From: Cotesia glomerata
Taxonomy: Eukaryota; Arthropoda; Insecta; Hymenoptera; Braconidae
Assembly: GCF_020080835.1 (NCBI RefSeq)
Contig: NC_058165.1
Span: forward strand, 20,160,643-20,224,642
Reading direction: 5' to 3'
Length of the DNA: 64,000 nt
Of this stretch, positions 22,578 to 34,375 are shown piece by piece. Each line of letters starts with the position of its first letter. Positions within the stretch are counted from its first letter, which is position 1. A model generated the notes under the pieces. It was given only the letters and a program-made list of their open reading frames with translations. It was not told where the DNA came from and ran no database searches. The position numbers and the translations under genes were made by a program.

Positions 22578-25500
22578 CCCTTTATAGGACGGCAAGTAAG
22601 TATATCTAAAAAGATAACTTACTCCCAACAACAACTTGACACGGTCAATGAAGATCTCCTTACACAGATCCAGGAGGATTCCACTCTGCTCGCTGTGAAC
22701 CAGGTTGTGTATGGTGCAGCAGTTTCGGCTTTTCCGAGAGAGAGACATCGTCTCTCAATCGAGGCAAGGTTGAGACAGCGCATCGCACAACTTGGCGACA
22801 AAATTGACAGATCCCGGAAACATGTCTCTCGCATCCAATGTGTGATTGAGTTCGAAACAACCCAACGAGCATACACGCCCCGAGTACGTCGCATTGCTGC
22901 TGAACTTCGGTGGCGTCATCACACATTGAATAAAAGTACTCTTCTTGTCATCAAAGAAGAGTCGCTTAATAAATTGCGAGCTCTAGTGACTGCCAAAAAG
23001 TCACTAGAGAAAAGGCTGAAACGGCTGGTCGATAATTCGTTGTTTCGATCTAGCCCTTCACGCTTTCTGACACCAAAGACTGTTGTTACCGGGAATTATC
23101 CAGCACCTGAGCGGGTGGAAGCCTTTTGGACTGAGTTGTATGGAGATCAACCAAACGTAAACGCCAACACTCCAGCTCTGCATGACTTCAAAGCATTTTG
23201 TCGGAAACACCGTCGACAGAATGCTGATGAAGAGAGCCCTGCAGTCAGTGTAAATGAAGTTCGTTTAGCTCTAGATGGCAGCAGAAATTGGGCTGCCCCG
23301 GGACCAGATGGCATTAATGTCTTCTGGTGGAAGAAGTTTACTTCTACCCACCTCCATTTGGCCCGTATATTTACATCCTACATTAGAGCTGACGAACCGA
23401 TTCCAGACTGGCTCGTAGAAGGGCGAACCGTACTGATACCCAAAAAAGGTGATTTGTCTGACCCAAAGAATTACAGGCCTATCACCTGCCTGAATGCGGT
23501 TTATAAAATTTTTACAAAAATTTTGAATAACCGTATCTTGCAGGAGGTAGGACCTATATGGCAACAGATATATGAACAGCGTTGCAACAAAAGAGGCCTG
23601 TCAGGTTGCAAAGAGAACCTGATAGTTGATCGATGTGTCATACAAGATGCGATCTACTATCAACGCAACCTGTCAATGGCCTGGATTGACTATCGCAAGG
23701 CATTTGACTCAACTCCCCATGAGTTGATTTTATACCTCCTCAAATGCCTGGGGGTCAATCCCGAAACGGTGGAATGCATTCGGCGTACAATGCAGCTCTG
23801 GCGAACGCGTTTCCATATAGGAAATGGAAACGCATTGCACGTAACCGGAGTTGTAGAGTACAAACGAGGGGTCTTCCAAGGCGATTCCTTGAGCCCTCTG
23901 CTGTTTTGCATCTCACTGCTGCCTATATCTGTTGCTCTCCGTAAAACCCATGGGTACTCTGTGGGGCCTCCGGGTGATCGAAAATACTCGATCACCCATC
24001 TGCTTTACATAGATGATCTGAAGCTATATAGTGCTAATGAAGATCATCTACAGGCAGCCCTGAACATCGTAGCAGAGTACACACGAGATGTCGGAATGTC
24101 TTTTGGGTTGGACAAGTGTGCGGTCATACATCTGGCGAGGGGTAAGTGCTCTGATACGGGTGATGATGTCGAGTTAGTGGATGGGAGCATCTTAAGACAA
24201 TTAGGCGCCGGAGAGTTGTATAGATACCTAGGAATGGAAGAGCACCGCATGCATGCGGTCTCTGAAGTCCGAGCAACCCTCCGTAGTGAGTATGTTAGGA
24301 GACTCCGGAAAATTTGGTCCTCCGAACTTTCCGGCAAAAATAAAGTCTCCGCCACTAACATGCTCGCTGTCCCAGTCTTACTATACTCTTTCGGTGTCCT
24401 GAAATGGGCCCGAAAGGATTTACGAGATCTCGACATCAAAACCCGTAAGGTTATCAATATGAATCGGAGCATGCACCCCAATTCATCAGTCGCCAGATTA
24501 TACCTCTCCCGGTCCATCGGTGGGAGAGGTCTGCAGAGTTTGGAGCGGCTTCATGATCGTTTGGTCCTGGGCTTAACATTCGAGGTTGTCAATTTCACTG
24601 CAGACGAGGATGACTTCCTTATGCAAATCGTACATAAACATGAAAATGCGCATAAGGGGTCGTTCTTGTATAAGGCAGCTATATATGCAGCAAGAACCCT
24701 TGGTCTTGGAGAGATAAACGCTCTTATGGAACTCCGAAAGGAAAAATTTAAGAGCGTCATCAGGAACGCCGAGGAAAAACAACTCCTAGGCGAACTGATG
24801 GACAAGTCCATGCACAGCGTGTACTTCAAACACGTGCGTGATCATGGCTTGTCCACCCAGCTGACCTTTTCCTTCTTAAAGTCAGCTGGCCTGATGTCCG
24901 AGACTGAAGGGTTCATATTTGCCTGCCAAGATGGTGTCATTAACACTCTAGAATACCGTAGCAAGGTGCTCCAGGGGCAGCTTCTGGACACGTCATGTAG
25001 GATGTGTAAACAACACCCGGAGACGCTCATGCACCTTTTGTCGGCATGTCCTGTGTTGGCGAGAGGTACATATATCCAGCGTCACAACGTTGCCCTGAGA
25101 GTACTGTACTACTATCTTCGTCATTACTACGGTATTGATATGACACCAGTGCTGCCTTATCTACCAGGAGATATTCCCCAGGTTGTTGAGAATGACAGTT
25201 GCAAAATTTACTGGAACATGCCATTTGCAACAACCCGGCGGATCGATCACAACAAACCTGATATTGTGCTCTTCGACAAGGCCACTCGTGACATTTATGT
25301 CATTGAGTTCTCGGCCCCGGCTGAACACAACATCTCAGCCAAAGAAGAGCACAAAAGAAAAATATATCAGGATCTCCTATTTGAAATTGGCAAACTTTAC
25401 CCAGGTTACCGTGTCAAACTAGTCGTCCTAATCGTTGGCGTCCTTGGAGGGATGAAACAGTCTTTTGTATCCTCACTTGCCAAAGTTCCAGCTTGCACGT

Positions 25501-25598
25501 CAAAATCTGAGTTCTTGGCTGTCAGGATGCAGAAGGCTGTAATATTAGGTTCCCTCCGTCTACTTAGGGAAATGACTTTGGCCTGCTGTGGCCGCTAA
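22578..25598 (+). CDS. R4/Dong-type non-LTR retrotransposon ORF, 5'-truncated
   Basis: A continuous frame of about 1,000 codons ends with TAA at 25598. It holds a reverse transcriptase (motif A WIDYRKAFD at 23682, motif B QGDSLSP about 23877, catalytic YIDD at 24006-24017, then YLGM about 24223), a CCHC finger (Cys 24996 and 25005, His 25032, Cys 25047; C-x2-C-x8-H-x4-C) and a restriction-like endonuclease (Pro-Asp at 25257, catalytic-type Glu at 25305, downstream KEEHKRK). RT, then CCHC, then C-terminal endonuclease is the R2/R4-clade order, and TAA-repeat insertion points to Dong. No in-frame ATG occurs before motif A, and the frame runs back into the TAA run as poly-Asn, so the N-terminal region is lost. 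The ORF has no internal stop or frameshift, suggesting recent insertion. Confidence 0.92.
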   Translation, partial: PFIGRQVSISKKITYSQQQLDTVNEDLLTQIQEDSTLLAVNQVVYGAAVSAFPRERHRLSIEARLRQRIAQLGDKIDRSRKHVSRIQCVIEFETTQRAYTPRVRRIAAELRWRHHTLNKSTLLVIKEESLNKLRALVTAKKSLEKRLKRLVDNSLFRSSPSRFLTPKTVVTGNYPAPERVEAFWTELYGDQPNVNANTPALHDFKAFCRKHRRQNADEESPAVSVNEVRLALDGSRNWAAPGPDGINVFWWKKFTSTHLHLARIFTSYIRADEPIPDWLVEGRTVLIPKKGDLSDPKNYRPITCLNAVYKIFTKILNNRILQEVGPIWQQIYEQRCNKRGLSGCKENLIVDRCVIQDAIYYQRNLSMAWIDYRKAFDSTPHELILYLLKCLGVNPETVECIRRTMQLWRTRFHIGNGNALHVTGVVEYKRGVFQGDSLSPLLFCISLLPISVALRKTHGYSVGPPGDRKYSITHLLYIDDLKLYSANEDHLQAALNIVAEYTRDVGMSFGLDKCAVIHLARGKCSDTGDDVELVDGSILRQLGAGELYRYLGMEEHRMHAVSEVRATLRSEYVRRLRKIWSSELSGKNKVSATNMLAVPVLLYSFGVLKWARKDLRDLDIKTRKVINMNRSMHPNSSVARLYLSRSIGGRGLQSLERLHDRLVLGLTFEVVNFTADEDDFLMQIVHKHENAHKGSFLYKAAIYAARTLGLGEINALMELRKEKFKSVIRNAEEKQLLGELMDKSMHSVYFKHVRDHGLSTQLTFSFLKSAGLMSETEGFIFACQDGVINTLEYRSKVLQGQLLDTSCRMCKQHPETLMHLLSACPVLARGTYIQRHNVALRVLYYYLRHYYGIDMTPVLPYLPGDIPQVVENDSCKIYWNMPFATTRRIDHNKPDIVLFDKATRDIYVIEFSAPAEHNISAKEEHKRKIYQDLLFEIGKLYPGYRVKLVVLIVGVLGGMKQSFVSSLAKVPACTSKSEFLAVRMQKAVILGSLRLLREMTLACCGR

Positions 25599-25719
25599 CC
25601 GCCTTGTTGTGCGGAGTGGTCCAGCAGTAATGGATGGAGCTCAGGCTGGGCCCTCGGAGAGTCGGACTTCGGGGACAACCCCCCTGAGCATTTAATAACA
25701 TAATAATAATAATAATAAT
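25599..25719 (+). mobile_element. Retrotransposon 3' UTR and TAA tail
   Basis: About 85 bp of GC-rich 3' UTR after the stop, ending CATTTAATAACA followed by (TAA)6 (about 25700-25719). The TAA tail matches the microsatellite on the 5' side, as expected if the element inserted inside one TAA run. Confidence 0.8.
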
Positions 25720-25744
25720 TCGCGTGCCTAATATTAAAAGGGCT

Positions 25745-26388
25745 TATAACAATTTATGCGCCCTTTTACCTTTGCAAGGGTAAAAGGGCGCATATTTTTT
25801 TTTTATTGCCAATCGAGTAGTAGACACATTCTACGCTTAAAATTGAAAAAAAAAATTGCAAAGGTAAAAGGGCGTATATCTTTAATTATACGCCCTTTTA
25901 CTTTTAAGAATTCGAAATTTTGGTGATCTAAAGGTGAAAGGGCGCATAATTTTTTTTCGGCCAGTTTACAGAAGAACATATTCGTAGTTTAAAAATGTGA
26001 AAAAAAAAACTTTCTGTGGTAGTAGCGGCGTAAAACCTCAACTATACAATTTTTTAAAGTTAAAAAAGAAAATATATCCAAAAAACAATAAATTACGCGT
26101 GATTATTTTCTCGCTTTTTATTTTAAGAAATAGTTATTATAAAATTTGGATTCTGGATTGTTGATCATGATGAAACAGCTGTTGTGTGAACGGCGCCAGT
26201 AGTTATATTCAATAGGGGGCGATTAAAGCGAGAAATTTCAAAATATTTCAATGTTATCTGTCATTGTGTTTTTTTTTATTACTTAACTTTTACGTAATTT
26301 GTTTTTGATTGATTTATTTTCTATTTGTTTATATCAAACTTTGTGTATGAGGCTGTTATTTTAGTATAACTTGTCTTGTGAAACTATT
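25745..26388. repeat. Cluster of inverted GGTAAAAGGGCGCATA words
   Basis: The 15-16 bp word appears in both orientations at about 25755, 25785, 25864, 25893 and 25934. It resumes at about 27450-27510 and 27870-27928 beyond an inserted MITE. No ORF. Looks like the body of a repeat element built from sub-terminal oligomers. 25990-26388 is otherwise featureless. Confidence 0.65.
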
Positions 26389-27415
26389 ATCCGAACAAAA
26401 ACAGTTTCACTGTAAAAAACTCACGCCAAATCCACGTTCATAAGACTATTAAGAAAAAAAAATTTTATTTCTTTACAAAAAGATATAAAATAAAAAATTA
26501 AAAAATCCAAGTAACCGATATGGTTGTATATGATTTTCGGAAATTAAAAAAATTTTGTTGTAAATTTAAAAATTAAAAGAAACAATTTTGGAACGTATTT
26601 AGTGTGCGTGGTTACGAAAAATTTCACTTTTTATGAAATTCCTAAAATCTATCTACTAGGACTTTTAAAAAAAATTGAAGTACACAATGACGCACACCAA
26701 GTACGTTCCAAAATTGTTTCTTTTAATTTTTAAATTTACAACAAAATTTTTTTTAATTTCCGAAAATCATATACAACCATATCGGTTACTTGGATTTTTT
26801 AATTTTTTATTTTATATCTTTTTGTAAAGAAATAAAATTTTTTTTTCTTAATAGTCTTATGAACGTGGACTTGTCGTGATTTTTTTACAGTGAAACTGTT
26901 TTTGTTCGGATTTCAGTATTTTTTGTAATTATAATAAAAATTGACAATTTTTAATACATTTCCGGTGGCAAACTATCCCCTCTAAGCTATAGTTCATGTA
27001 AAAGTTATTCTTGCGCCGCCTGGCGTGTGTAATTGCAAGCTGTCAAATATCTTTTTTTCACTGTAGTTTCCCATCTATTATAAGATTAGCATGCATCCTT
27101 ATATTATTTAGTCTCTGGCCGTCCGCTTTCTACATAAGAAAAAAGTTAAAATCTAAAAATCTGGGTCGCTATAGTTTGTGCTGATTATTTTTAATAATTT
27201 TAAATAAAAATTATAAAGATAATTGATAATAATCAAGTAATACGCGTAATAAAAAGCATGAACTACTATTATAAAATATCATATAAAAAAAAAATCAAAA
27301 TAAATTTGAAAAAAAGTTTGTAACCTCAAAAAACCGTTTTGCTTACGGTATATACACACTCGGTAGTCTGGCTTGAGAACGGAACTTGGCGCCAGACTCT
27401 ATCGAGTCTGTTGAT
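26389..27415 (-). mobile_element. Palindrome-bearing MITE, diverged copy
   Basis: Palindrome 26389-26910, then the arm to the GAGTCTGTTGAT at 27415. The arm is clearly more diverged than in other copies and the last tip is changed (TTGAT for TGGAT), so this is an older insertion. Confidence 0.78.
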
Positions 27416-27524
27416 TTAACATTTGGTATCAAAACTACATTTTTTTTATGCGTCCTTTTACCTTTAAGTCGTACTTTTCTTAGCTGAAAGGGCGCATGTC
27501 TTGAGATACGCCCTTTCAGCTTTA

Positions 27525-27796
27525 CACTGATAGAAGAATTCGTTTATAGTTAAAAATATTTGTTAATATTTAACAAATCATTTATTAGAGACCACTTTTT
27601 AGTCCTTAACAAATATTTCTTAGTATTTAAAAAGATTTATTAATATTTAATAAATGAATATCTGATTTATTAAATACAATCAAATCATTTTAAATACTAA
27701 GAAATATTTGTTTGATACTAAAAAATGGTCTCTAATAAATGATTTGTTAACTATTAACAAATATTTTTTTAATACAAATAAATCCTTCTATCAGTG
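27525..27796. mobile_element. CACTGATAGAAG MITE (272 bp)
   Basis: Starts CACTGATAGAAGAATT and ends AATCCTTCTATCAGTG, flanked by TA on both sides. Interior made of TTTGTTAA/TTAACAAA words. Longer relative at 58714-59234 and one-ended remnants at 21462, 53121 and 57406. Confidence 0.75.
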
Positions 27797-28100
27797 TAGG
27801 ATACCAACTTTTTTTTCACAGATTTTCACGTTTCAGACAATTTCAAACCAAATTGCAAAAAAAAATTTTTTTATACGCCCTTTCAGCACAAATCCCTATT
27901 AACCCTTAGCTATACGCCCTTTTACCTCTACACGGAAAGAAAATTGTACGAAAAATTACAATGAAAACATCGTAATTTTTAGTATCGGATATTGCAGTGC
28001 CGGACCAGAACTCAAACATCGTAATTTATACGATGCAACATCGTAAATTTCTATCACTCAAATTAAAAAGAAGTTTAGGTCACCGAAAAAATAATTCTGT

Positions 28101-28173
28101 ATCATCCAGGAATCGAACCCGGTGTCCTCTCCGCCTCAAGTCCAAGGTTTATTCCCTCACGCTATCGGAGGGA
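28101..28173 (-). other. tRNA-like module in a TIR element
   Basis: On the minus strand, a B box (GGGTTCGATTCC) with T-arm pairing and an upstream A-box-like TAGCGTGAGGGAA, spaced with a long variable region as in a class II tRNA. The acceptor stem is not intact, so this is tRNA-derived and not a functional tRNA. Copy at 31144-31214. Confidence 0.55.
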
Positions 28174-28635
28174 TTAACTAAAGTTTCTGTTCAGTCACAT
28201 AATAAGACCCTCGATCAGTGTTCCCAGAAACTTTTGCTTGTCTGATCGACACAGTGCCGTCAAATTATCGGATCTTCTGAAAAATTATCGTACGCACAAA
28301 AAAAAAATTTTAAACTTAAGTTCTTGACTAAATTTACATAGTTTAAATTTTTTTTATGCCAAAATATTTTCATTTAAAATTCGGACATAAATTTACTCTT
28401 GAAAAATATTTACAAAAAAAATGTTTCTTCATGAAATGAAATCAAATAAAAAAATAATCAATTTTATAAATTGATTCATATTAATTTATTAACATTAGCA
28501 TAACAAAATAAACTGTGTAGGGCGATAGGGCACCCGCGGGGTGCTGCATACTTCGAGCAGGTAATAAATGAAAGTTAACCCGCATAGATAAGAATGAAAA
28601 TCAAACATATCGAAAATTATCGTACAATTACCGTA

Positions 28636-29337
28636 CACGGGAAAAAATTTCTGGGAAAATTTACGATACAACTATTGTAAAGCTGGACTATACTTTGATT
28701 ACTATTAATTTTCAAATATTTTAGAAGAAAAAATACTATTTATTCATGAAAAAATACGATATTACTATTGTAAAAAGTAAGAGATGAAAATTTCCAGTGC
28801 TGCCTCTGTATCTTTCCAATAGAACTATAGCAAATTTTACAATAGTTGAATTGGAATGTTTCTCAATTAGTGTGAGTGATGGCCGTGCACAGCGCTAGAC
28901 TCCGAGTTTATGTAAATGTTAAAGGATATGTGTCTTAGTTTACCTCAGGTAGCGTAGAGGGAGAGTCTCTGGCTGCCAACACAGAGTTCTGGGTTCGATT
29001 CCCAGATAGCACGAAAATGTCGGTTTCTTTTTTCGATTACTGTACAGGTACCAATTAGTCCACTCTTCTATCTCTCTCCCTCCCTAATATTTCTTTTAAA
29101 AAAACCAACTGTGAATTTTTACAATAGTTGAATTGTAAAGTTCACAAACACATATTGTATAATTTGCTCTATAGTATTCGACTTTTTACGACTCTTGCTA
29201 GTCTTATTTGTTGGATAAAATTTACAATAGTAGATCGTAAAAATTACTAAATAAGAAGTATAGTCCACCGTTACTCTTTTATTTAGTAAAAATTACAATA
29301 GTAAATTAGTAAAAACTCCTTCAATTTTATTTCCGTG
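28636..29337. mobile_element. Nested CACGG TA-element (702 bp), copy 1
   Basis: Flanked by TA, ends CACGGGAAAAAATTTCTGG and AATTTTATTTCCGTG. Near-identical to 53676-54375, which has a verifiable empty site at 56.3 kb. Contains ACAATAGT/ACTATTGT words and a tRNA-like module at 28941-29013. Confidence 0.78.
28941..29013 (+). other. tRNA-like module, Gly-type anticodon loop
   Basis: A-box-like TAGCGTAGAGGGAGAG, then a loop CTGCCAA that resembles a GCC (glycine) anticodon loop, then a B box GGGTTCGATTCCC with a paired T arm. Ends are degenerate. It could still be a Pol III promoter. A second copy is at 53981-54051. Confidence 0.55.
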
Positions 29338-29958
29338 TACAAGACACATTTTATCGTAACTTTTCGTCACATAATCAAAGTCGGATGTACGATCGTATAA
29401 TGCTTCAAATTATGTGACGTTTACGATAATTATGTGACGGATGGGAACACTGCCCTCGATACAATAGTTGGTTATCTTTCGGTGGTGGCGTCGCAAACTA
29501 CTAGACTCTGTCTCTCTTTTATTAAAACATATAGTATGCGTCCTTATTCACTTGCTCTTACGGAAAAAAAATTTACTAAATAACATCGTAATTTTCAATA
29601 ATTCAAATTGTATTCTGTAGACGGCAGCATCGTAAAAATCGAGATACTGAAAGTCTAGTCCTGGATTACGATGTTACTATAGTAATTTTTCATAGGATTT
29701 TTTTTCCGTGTAGGCACGCAATTTTTGTACATAATTTATGAGTGACAATGCGGAAAATTCGTGAATTTAAATACTTATTTAAAAGAAATTTCATAAAAAA
29801 TTTTTTATTTTTATGCTATTTGTCTATTTAATTGAGCAAATTTTAATAATTTAGAATATTATACACAAAAAAAAATTTTCTTGATTTAAAAATTTTTGTC
29901 TCGATTCAAGTCAATTTTTTTTCACTGTAGTTTTAATACATAAATCGGTCCAATATTT

Positions 29959-30269
29959 TTATACGCAAATTCCTGGAGTTATTCTTCCGGTGCAATGGTA
30001 CGGAGCACAGCAAAGTTGGACAAAGAATGGATTACACTGCATTAAAATGGAATTTATTAATTATTTGATTTTTACTATCAATATTATAATTTTTATTTTC
30101 AAAAATTATCTGAGTGAAACTCAGAAAATTATAATAAATTTGAATAAAGAAATAAATAATTAAAATATATTACTCCGTCGTTTTGCTTTCTGCAGGGCCA
30201 AAATAAGAAAGCTTCTGTTAAAGCAATTGCCAAAGCGACAATTAAAGTCACCAACAATAATTTCATCAT
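29959..30269 (-). CDS. Cysteine-knot peptide gene 2 (two exons)
   Basis: Exon 1 runs 30269 to 30174 (32 codons; a second in-frame ATG follows immediately) and encodes a 20-residue signal peptide ending Thr-Glu-Ala and the first cysteine (residue 26). A donor GTAATAT at 30173 and an acceptor AATGCAG at 30037 bound a 137-bp phase-0 intron. Exon 2 runs 30036 to 29959, opening at the second-cysteine codon and ending TAA. Cysteine spacing C-x6-C-x7-CC-x4-C-x8-C is identical to gene 1. Total 57 aa, mature about 37. ATTAAA about 29935-29940 may be the poly(A) signal. This gene shows the family intron is normally short. Secreted knottin; target unknown. Confidence 0.82.
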
Positions 30270-30327
30270 TCTGATAAATTTGATAAAATTTGGCTTGAAG
30301 AAATAAAATGTGCACTAATTTTATCGT

Positions 30328-30370
30328 GACACTGAATAAAAATAATTTTTTTATACCTGCTGCTTATATA
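30328..30370 (-). promoter_or_regulatory. Core promoter of cysteine-knot gene 2
   Basis: On the minus strand, TATATAAG (30370-30363) is followed about 33 bp later by an arthropod-type initiator TTCAGTGTC (about 30336-30328). Predicted 5' UTR about 60 nt. Confidence 0.65.
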
Positions 30371-30677
30371 CTGAATTTATCAGTAATTATATTTTAAAAT
30401 TGTGGCTCGTAGTTGCGTCAGTCGGTTATTTGTTTGAGGAACGTATGTATATGTATATGTAAAATATAATAGTGCAATTATAGAAATTGGAGTAAGGAAA
30501 AAAATTTATTTTCATATCGATATCGATGAGGAAAACTTTCGCATGCAATAAGTTTTATGTCGCACGTAATCTTTAATTGTAATATTGAAAAAGTTCAACG
30601 CAAATTTTTAAAATAAGGTAAAAGACCCAATACCGGAACGATTTGTCAATTTAGGTACCGGCGGGTAATAAGGCCTA

Positions 30678-31509
30678 CACGGAAAGAAAATTGTACGAAA
30701 AATTACAATGCAAACATCGTAATTGTTAGTATAGGACATTGCAGTGCCGGACCAGAACTCAAACATCGTAATTTATACGATGCAACATCGTAAATTTCTA
30801 TCACTCAAATTAAAAAGAAGTTTAGGTCACCGAAAAATAATTATAAATAAAAAAAAAAAAAATTGCTTTTGATATGGCTCTTTACCGTAAGATGGACGGT
30901 GGCGTTGTTTGCTCGGTGGGTCTTATATACGTGACTGAATGAAGTAGTCAGTACTTGTCTCGGATAGCTTAACTGGTAGAGCCCTGGCGCGTAACCGAGA
31001 GATCTGGGTTCGATTCCCCGTCTGGGCTGACGGATTATCTTTTCAATTACGGAAAATTCCCACCGAGTAGGTCCCCCTTTCCCTATCCGTTCTTTCCCAA
31101 CTCCCTTAAAAAAAAAAAAAAATTTGCTTTTGATATGGCTCTGTATCATTCAGGAATCGAACCCGGTGTCCTCTCCGCCTCAAGTCCAAGGTTTATCCCC
31201 TCACGCTATCGGAGGGAATATCTAAAGTTTCTGTTCAGTCACATAATAAGACCCTCGATACAGTAGTTGGTCATCTTTCGGTGGTGGCGTCGTAAATTAC
31301 TGGACTCTGTCTCTCTTTTATTAAAACATAAAGTATGCGTCCTTATTCACTTGCTCTTACGGAAAAAAAATTTACTAAATAACATCGTAATTTTCAATAA
31401 TTCAAATTGTATTCTGTAGACGGCAGCATCGTAAAAATCGAGATACTGAAAGTCTAGTCCTGGATTACGATGTTACTATAGTAATTTTTCATAGGATTTT
31501 TTTTCCGTG
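30678..31509. mobile_element. CACGGAAAG TA-element, copy 2
   Basis: TA-flanked CACGGAAAG...CCGTG ends; matches the outer parts of 27931-29710 without its 702-bp insertion. Holds a minus-strand tRNA-like module (31144-31214) and an inserted SINE. Confidence 0.78.
30882..31123 (+). mobile_element. tRNA-derived SINE with 19-bp target duplication
   Basis: A tRNA-like head (30958-31030: A box TAGCTTAACTGGTAGAGC, B box GGTTCGATTCC), an unrelated body and an A-rich tail (about 31108-31122). Exact direct repeats TTGCTTTTGATATGGCTCT flank it (30863-30881 and 31124-31142). The paralogous element at 28090-28105 lacks it. That is LINE-mediated SINE integration. Confidence 0.82.
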
Positions 31510-32001
31510 TAGCTAAAGGAGATTTTGAAAATAGATTTTGAAAATAATTTTTATATTAATACATTAGCTACACAATATAATGAAGTAATGGTAATTTTCA
31601 CCATAAACAAACACAAAATTGAATTTTTTCAAAAACCTTGCAAATAGGCCTTAATTTACTACGGTAGGGTAATAAGGCCTGCGGGTTAAACATACTGGAA
31701 ATAGTTATACGAAAATCAATAAAATTGGTATTATAGATCAATCATCACTTAAATTTAGCAACAATACTTCTTAAGATGTTGATAAAAATTAAAACAATGA
31801 TTTTAAATTATTAAATATAAAATTATAAAAAATGTTTACCATTTACTCAAACCGTTTTTTAGGAATTTTTCCGCGCTACTTTAGCATATGACGGATGATG
31901 AAATATAGAAGACAGGGAACATTGTATCGGGACTCTATAAACTTGTAGCGACATTTCTATGCTAGACGCTTCTACTAGAGAAGCCTTTAGCGGAAGCGGT
32001 T

Positions 32002-33927
32002 ATCCACAGATTCGGTAGAATCTGGCGCCAAGTTCCGTTCAAATCTGCTGTAAACGGAGCGCCAGACTACCGACTATGTTTACTGTAAGCAGAACGGTAT
32101 TTTGAGGTTTCAAAATTTTATTTAATTCTACGGTACTTTTTTTTCCTAAATTGTATATTATAACAGTAATTCATACTTTATTTGACTGTTATTAATTAAT
32201 TATATTCACTTATAACAATTAATCTAATTGAAGTTATTAAATTTAATCAGCACAAACTATAGCAACGCAAAAATTTCGATCCTGACTTTTTTTCGATGGG
32301 CAAAGTGATCTGCCGCAGACTAAATAATTCGAGAATGCATAGTAATCCTTCATTAGATGGGGAACTACAGTTAAAATAAGATATTTCACAGCTTGCATCT
32401 ACACCCGCCAGGGTGCGCTGGAATTATTTTTACATAAACTGTAGTTTCAAGGGGATAGTTTGCTATAAAAAATGCAACCAACGCGAGATTTAAGTTGGTA
32501 CCAATTGTAAATTTTTATTATAATTACAAAAAATACTAAAATCCGAACAAAAACAGTTTCACTGTAAAAAATCGCGCCAAGTCCACGTTCATAAGACTAT
32601 GAAGAAAAAAAAATTTGTTTTTTTCTTTACAAAAATATATAAAATAAGAAAATTAAAAAATCCAAGTAACCGATATGATTGTTTATGATTTTCGGAAATT
32701 AAAAAAAATTAGGAAAACGGTTGACCCTAAAGGCCATCCCTGCAACTTCCCGCTAATTCCATATTTAGGCGCTTAAAATTGCACCAATGACGTTTTTGAG
32801 CTCTTCGAGCTCAAAAATACAATTTATGGGTTATTTTGAGCTCTCCGAGCTCAAAGAGATTGCTTTCCTATGCTTTAAAGCTCTTCGAGCTCAAAAGTCT
32901 GATAGAGATTTGATAAGACACTATTTTTTGAATTTTTAAACCGCAATAACTTTTGAATGAATAAACCGATTTTACGCGGTTAGAAGCATTCGACGCAGTT
33001 TTTCAAGCCTCACAAAGAATTTTAAATTTTGAATTGATCGCGCTAGGAATTTTGGAGTTATTCCGAAAAAACACTTTTTTTCGGTTTTCTTTCGTTCACG
33101 ATATCTCTCGAACGAATCAACCGATTTTGACCGGACTGGTGGCGATCGACGTGGTTTTTTGAGGTTAAGAGCTGATTAGTTTTTGGAATTGAACCTTTAA
33201 GCCGTTTAAAAGTTATTCCAAAAAAACCACATTTGAAAAAAATTTTTTTTTCAGTTTTTTGAAGATTTCTCAAAATCTATTGATCTGAATCGGTCCAAAT
33301 AGTTTTCAAAATCTAAGTTTAGTCAAGCCCTTTCGAATGGCACCAACCGCGATGAAATCGGTCAAGCCGTTCAAAAGTTATAAGCGGTTCACATACTTTC
33401 ACACACACATACATACAGACACCGTGAAAACCTCACGGGGATAGTCAGGGAAGCTTCCTGTGACCTTCAAACGTCGAGATCTGATGAAAACTCGATTTTT
33501 GCAAAACGGGGTGAAAACAATAACTTCCCGATTTTTGAAAATCTTCGATTTTCTTAGCGGGAAGTTAAAAATTGTGTTATAAATTTAAAAATTAAGAAAA
33601 AAATTTTGGAACGTACTTGGTGTGCGTCATTGTGTATTTCAATTTTTTTTAAGTCCTAGTAAATAGATTTTACGAATTTCATTAAAAGTAAAATATTTTG
33701 CAACCGCGCACACTAAATACGTTCCAAATTTTTTTTTTAATTTTTAAATTTGTAACAAAATTTTTTTTAATTTCCGAAAATCATAAACAATCATATTGGT
33801 TACTTTGATTTTTTAATTTTTTTATTTTATATATTTTTGTAAAGAAAAAAACAAATTTTTTTTTCTTAATAGCTTATGAACGTGGACTTGGCGCGATTTT
33901 TTACAGCGAAACTGTTTTTGTTCGGAT
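32002..33927 (+). mobile_element. Palindrome-bearing MITE with nested AACTTCCCGC repeat
   Basis: ATCCACAG at 32002, palindrome from about 32542, GTTCGGAT at 33927. The palindrome is split by 32705-33568. Without that block it is a normal ~1.06 kb copy. Confidence 0.82.
32705..33568 (-). mobile_element. AACTTCCCGC-family repeat, copy 3
   Basis: Inverted orientation: TTAGGAAAACGG ... TAGCGGGAAGTT. GAGCTCTTCGAGCTC-type palindromes at about 32798-32895. The short AC tract near 33400 is all that is left of the (GT)n run. Very similar to copy 4 at 44 kb. Confidence 0.78.
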
Positions 33928-34375
33928 TTTAAATAGCATTTCCATCACTCAGGCCTTATTACCCGACAGGCCTTATTACCCGCGGGTACCTTATTATTTT
34001 ATATTTTATCTCGTCCAGAGTAGAAATTTTAAAACTCCAGTTCAACCTAGTAGAGCCTAATTCCTGTGATGTAGACATATGCCGCCCTGATTTAAGAACC
34101 TTTTTCAACCTAACTGGTCTTGTATCTGGGTGAGGAGTATTGAGTTGGGGTTTAGTTTAAATTTTAAGATTCTGTTTCAACCTAACTCGTCTTGCGTCAG
34201 GGTGAGTTGGGGTTTTACTTCTATAAAAATATTTATAATAAAAACAATAAAGCCAAAGACTTGCAGTTATTAATTTTTTATTTTATTTTTCCAATTATTA
34301 ACTAAATATTTATTCCGATTCAATAATTCATAATTTACATAAATAATATCATAATAAAATTATTATTTAATACTC

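Larger units (their letters stand above)
27931..29710. mobile_element. CACGGAAAG TA-element with a nested relative
   Basis: Ends CACGGAAAGAAAATT and TTTTTTTTCCGTG, each flanked by TA. It is paralogous to 30678-31509. It contains a nested 702-bp element (28636-29337) with its own CACGG...CCGTG ends. Two tRNA-like modules lie inside, one in each. No protein-coding capacity. Confidence 0.75.
30616..33993. mobile_element. AGGTAAAAGACCC TA-element with deep nesting
   Basis: TA-AGGTAAAAGACCCAATACC at the left and GGGTACCT-TA at the right. The element proper (~620 bp) carries the inverted word GGGTAATAAGGCCT at about 30663, 31667, 33953 and 33970. It has been split by a CACGGAAAG element (30678-31509, itself carrying a SINE) and by a MITE (32002-33927, itself carrying an AACTTCCCGC repeat). 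It lies between cysteine-knot genes 2 and 3. Confidence 0.65.

Noticed and set aside
22619..25422. Many 60-160 aa frames overlapping the retrotransposon
   Set aside because: They are shadows of the RT ORF in other frames; none has a domain or independent codon structure.
30958..31030. Functional tRNA gene
   Set aside because: It is the head of a SINE with an A tail and 19-bp target duplications, and the acceptor stem does not pair properly.
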